From: Alsobacter metallidurans
GTDB lineage: Bacteria > Pseudomonadota > Alphaproteobacteria > Rhizobiales > Beijerinckiaceae
Assembly (NCBI RefSeq): GCF_014636935.1
Contig: NZ_BMES01000001.1
Location: 1,493,782 to 1,557,781 of the forward strand
Direction: 5' to 3'
DNA length: 64,000 nucleotides
The notes under the pieces: generated by a model
Told to the model about the DNA's origin: nothing
Databases searched by the model: none
The model's input: the letters and a program-made list of their open reading frames with translations, nothing else
Program-made: the position numbers and the translations under genes
Part shown: in pieces, positions 63,325-64,000 of the stretch
Position numbering within the stretch: position 1 is the first letter of the stretch
Layout of the letters: each line of letters begins with the position of its first letter

Positions 63325-63759
63325 ATGTCAGGCCACCCTGAGCGTTTTACATTCGAGCAGGTCGCGGACGCCTTGCGTCGCGCTGCTGGCATCCAGGCGG
63401 GCGCTGCGAAGTTGCTTGGCTGCAACCGTTCGGTGGTGGCGGGTTACATGGTCCGCTATCCGGAGCTGCGCGAGCAGGCCGAGGAGCTGGTGGAGGAGAC
63501 CCTCGATGTTGCCGAGCTGGGCCTCGTCAAGAAGCTGCGGGACGGCAACCTCACCGCGCTGATCTTCTACCTCAAGACCAAGGGCAAGCACCGGGGCTAC
63601 GTCGAGCGGCGCGAGACCACGGGCGCGGTCGACGCGCCTCCGGTCCAGGTGTCCCAGGTTCCGTTTGATCCCCAGCTGTTCGCGCGCATGACGCCGGAAG
63701 CGCAAGCCGTGATGGAGGCAGAGTTTGAACGCCTCCTTGCCGCCGAAGAAGACGCCTGA
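63325..63759 (+). CDS. Terminase small subunit-like protein
   Basis: A 144-aa protein with an N-terminal HTH (FEQVADALRRAAGIQAGAAK then LLGCNRSVVAGYMVRYP) and an oligomerisation helix ELREQAEELVEETLDVAELG, followed by LVKKLRDGNLTALIFYLKTK, typical of phage small terminases that recognise pac/cos sites. A TTG at 63313 is an alternative start. It is followed at once by the large subunit. Confidence 0.78.
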   Translation: MSGHPERFTFEQVADALRRAAGIQAGAAKLLGCNRSVVAGYMVRYPELREQAEELVEETLDVAELGLVKKLRDGNLTALIFYLKTKGKHRGYVERRETTGAVDAPPVQVSQVPFDPQLFARMTPEAQAVMEAEFERLLAAEEDA

Positions 63760-63781
63760 GCTACGATCGGCTCTCGACATC

Positions 63782-64000
63782 ATGCGGCGCATCCGCGCCG
63801 AGCAGCATCTGCCCGAATTTATTAAGCAGGGCTGGCGGCATGTGGAGCCGAACGCCTACGGCTCCAACTGGCACACCGACGCCATCTCGGACCACCTGAC
63901 CGGCATCGTAGACCGGCAGATCAAGCGCCTTATCATCAACATCCCGCCGCGCCACATGAAGACGCTCCAGACGGGCGTCTTCATGCCCGCGTGGGTGTGG
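63782..64000 (+). CDS. Terminase large subunit, 5' end only
   Basis: Visible for 73 codons before the right edge. RRIRAEQHLPEFIKQGWRHV then LIINIPPRHMKTLQTGVFMP is the Walker A-like region of phage packaging ATPases (PPRHMKT). The start is uncertain: ATG 63782, or TTG 63725/63737 in the same frame. Translocates DNA into capsids and cuts it at the end. Structural genes presumably follow outside the window. Confidence 0.85.
   Translation, partial: MRRIRAEQHLPEFIKQGWRHVEPNAYGSNWHTDAISDHLTGIVDRQIKRLIINIPPRHMKTLQTGVFMPAWVW

Overview
The window looks like chromosome of a GC-rich alphaproteobacterium, most likely a Hyphomicrobiales (Rhizobiales) member. The reasons are the cobS/cobT pair with a DUF1289 neighbour, TakP-type TRAP binding proteins, a PleC-like histidine kinase, the family make-up and the uniformly high GC. 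Genus cannot be fixed from sequence alone.

Positions 1-27,300 are ordinary housekeeping and transport genes: cpdB (cut by the left edge), a cysteine-synthase-like enzyme, dusA, cobS/cobT, a membrane histidine kinase, a nuclease, a uracil-DNA glycosylase, an amino-acid ABC importer with two binding proteins but no ATPase gene, mobA, apbC/mrp, a TRAP system with two tandem binding proteins, a globin-like chemoreceptor, moaA and an L,D-transpeptidase.

At 27,791-27,865 lies an intact tRNA-Val(CAC), preceded by a tRNA-Val remnant that has lost its 3' half. A tyrosine integrase starts eight bases after the tRNA, marking the left end of a prophage that runs past the right edge. Its recognisable parts are integrase/excisionase, a ParB/Srx-like protein, a phage-borne DnaN clamp, a DUF5131 (Gp37/Gp68)-TcmP pair, an HNH protein, Bet/RecT and Gp157-like recombination genes, a LexA/CI-like repressor, and a rightward replication operon. 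That operon holds a VRR-NUC nuclease and a DUF1376 replication protein whose coding sequence carries two blocks of 11-bp iterons. Further right come many small genes, an aspartate-decarboxylase (PanD) homologue, two ParB-like genes, an ABC-ATPase/GNAT fusion, an ASCH-like protein, a CaiB-like CoA transferase, and the terminase subunits. Three leftward phage operons share one paired promoter/operator motif.

Between dnaN and the TcmP pair sits an ~11 kb block (about 30,990-42,030) with no phage gene. Its core is a sulfite-defence cluster. It contains SorA and SorB sulfite dehydrogenase subunits, a second cytochrome c, an ECF sigma/anti-sigma pair, a uracil-DNA glycosylase, a YeiE-like LysR regulator and a divergent YeiH-type sulfate exporter. 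DUF305 and YVTN-propeller proteins flank this core. Bisulfite deaminates cytosine to uracil, so a glycosylase in this operon makes chemical sense: oxidise sulfite, export sulfate, repair the DNA damage. Five genes in the block are broken by a stop or frameshift, so it may be partly decaying, or the assembly may hold indels.

The most unusual items are this sulfite/UDG island inside a prophage, the phage PanD with its self-cleavage site intact, the iteron origin inside the DUF1376 gene, the possible DNA-modification cassette near the terminase, and the DUF5131-TcmP pair of unknown function.
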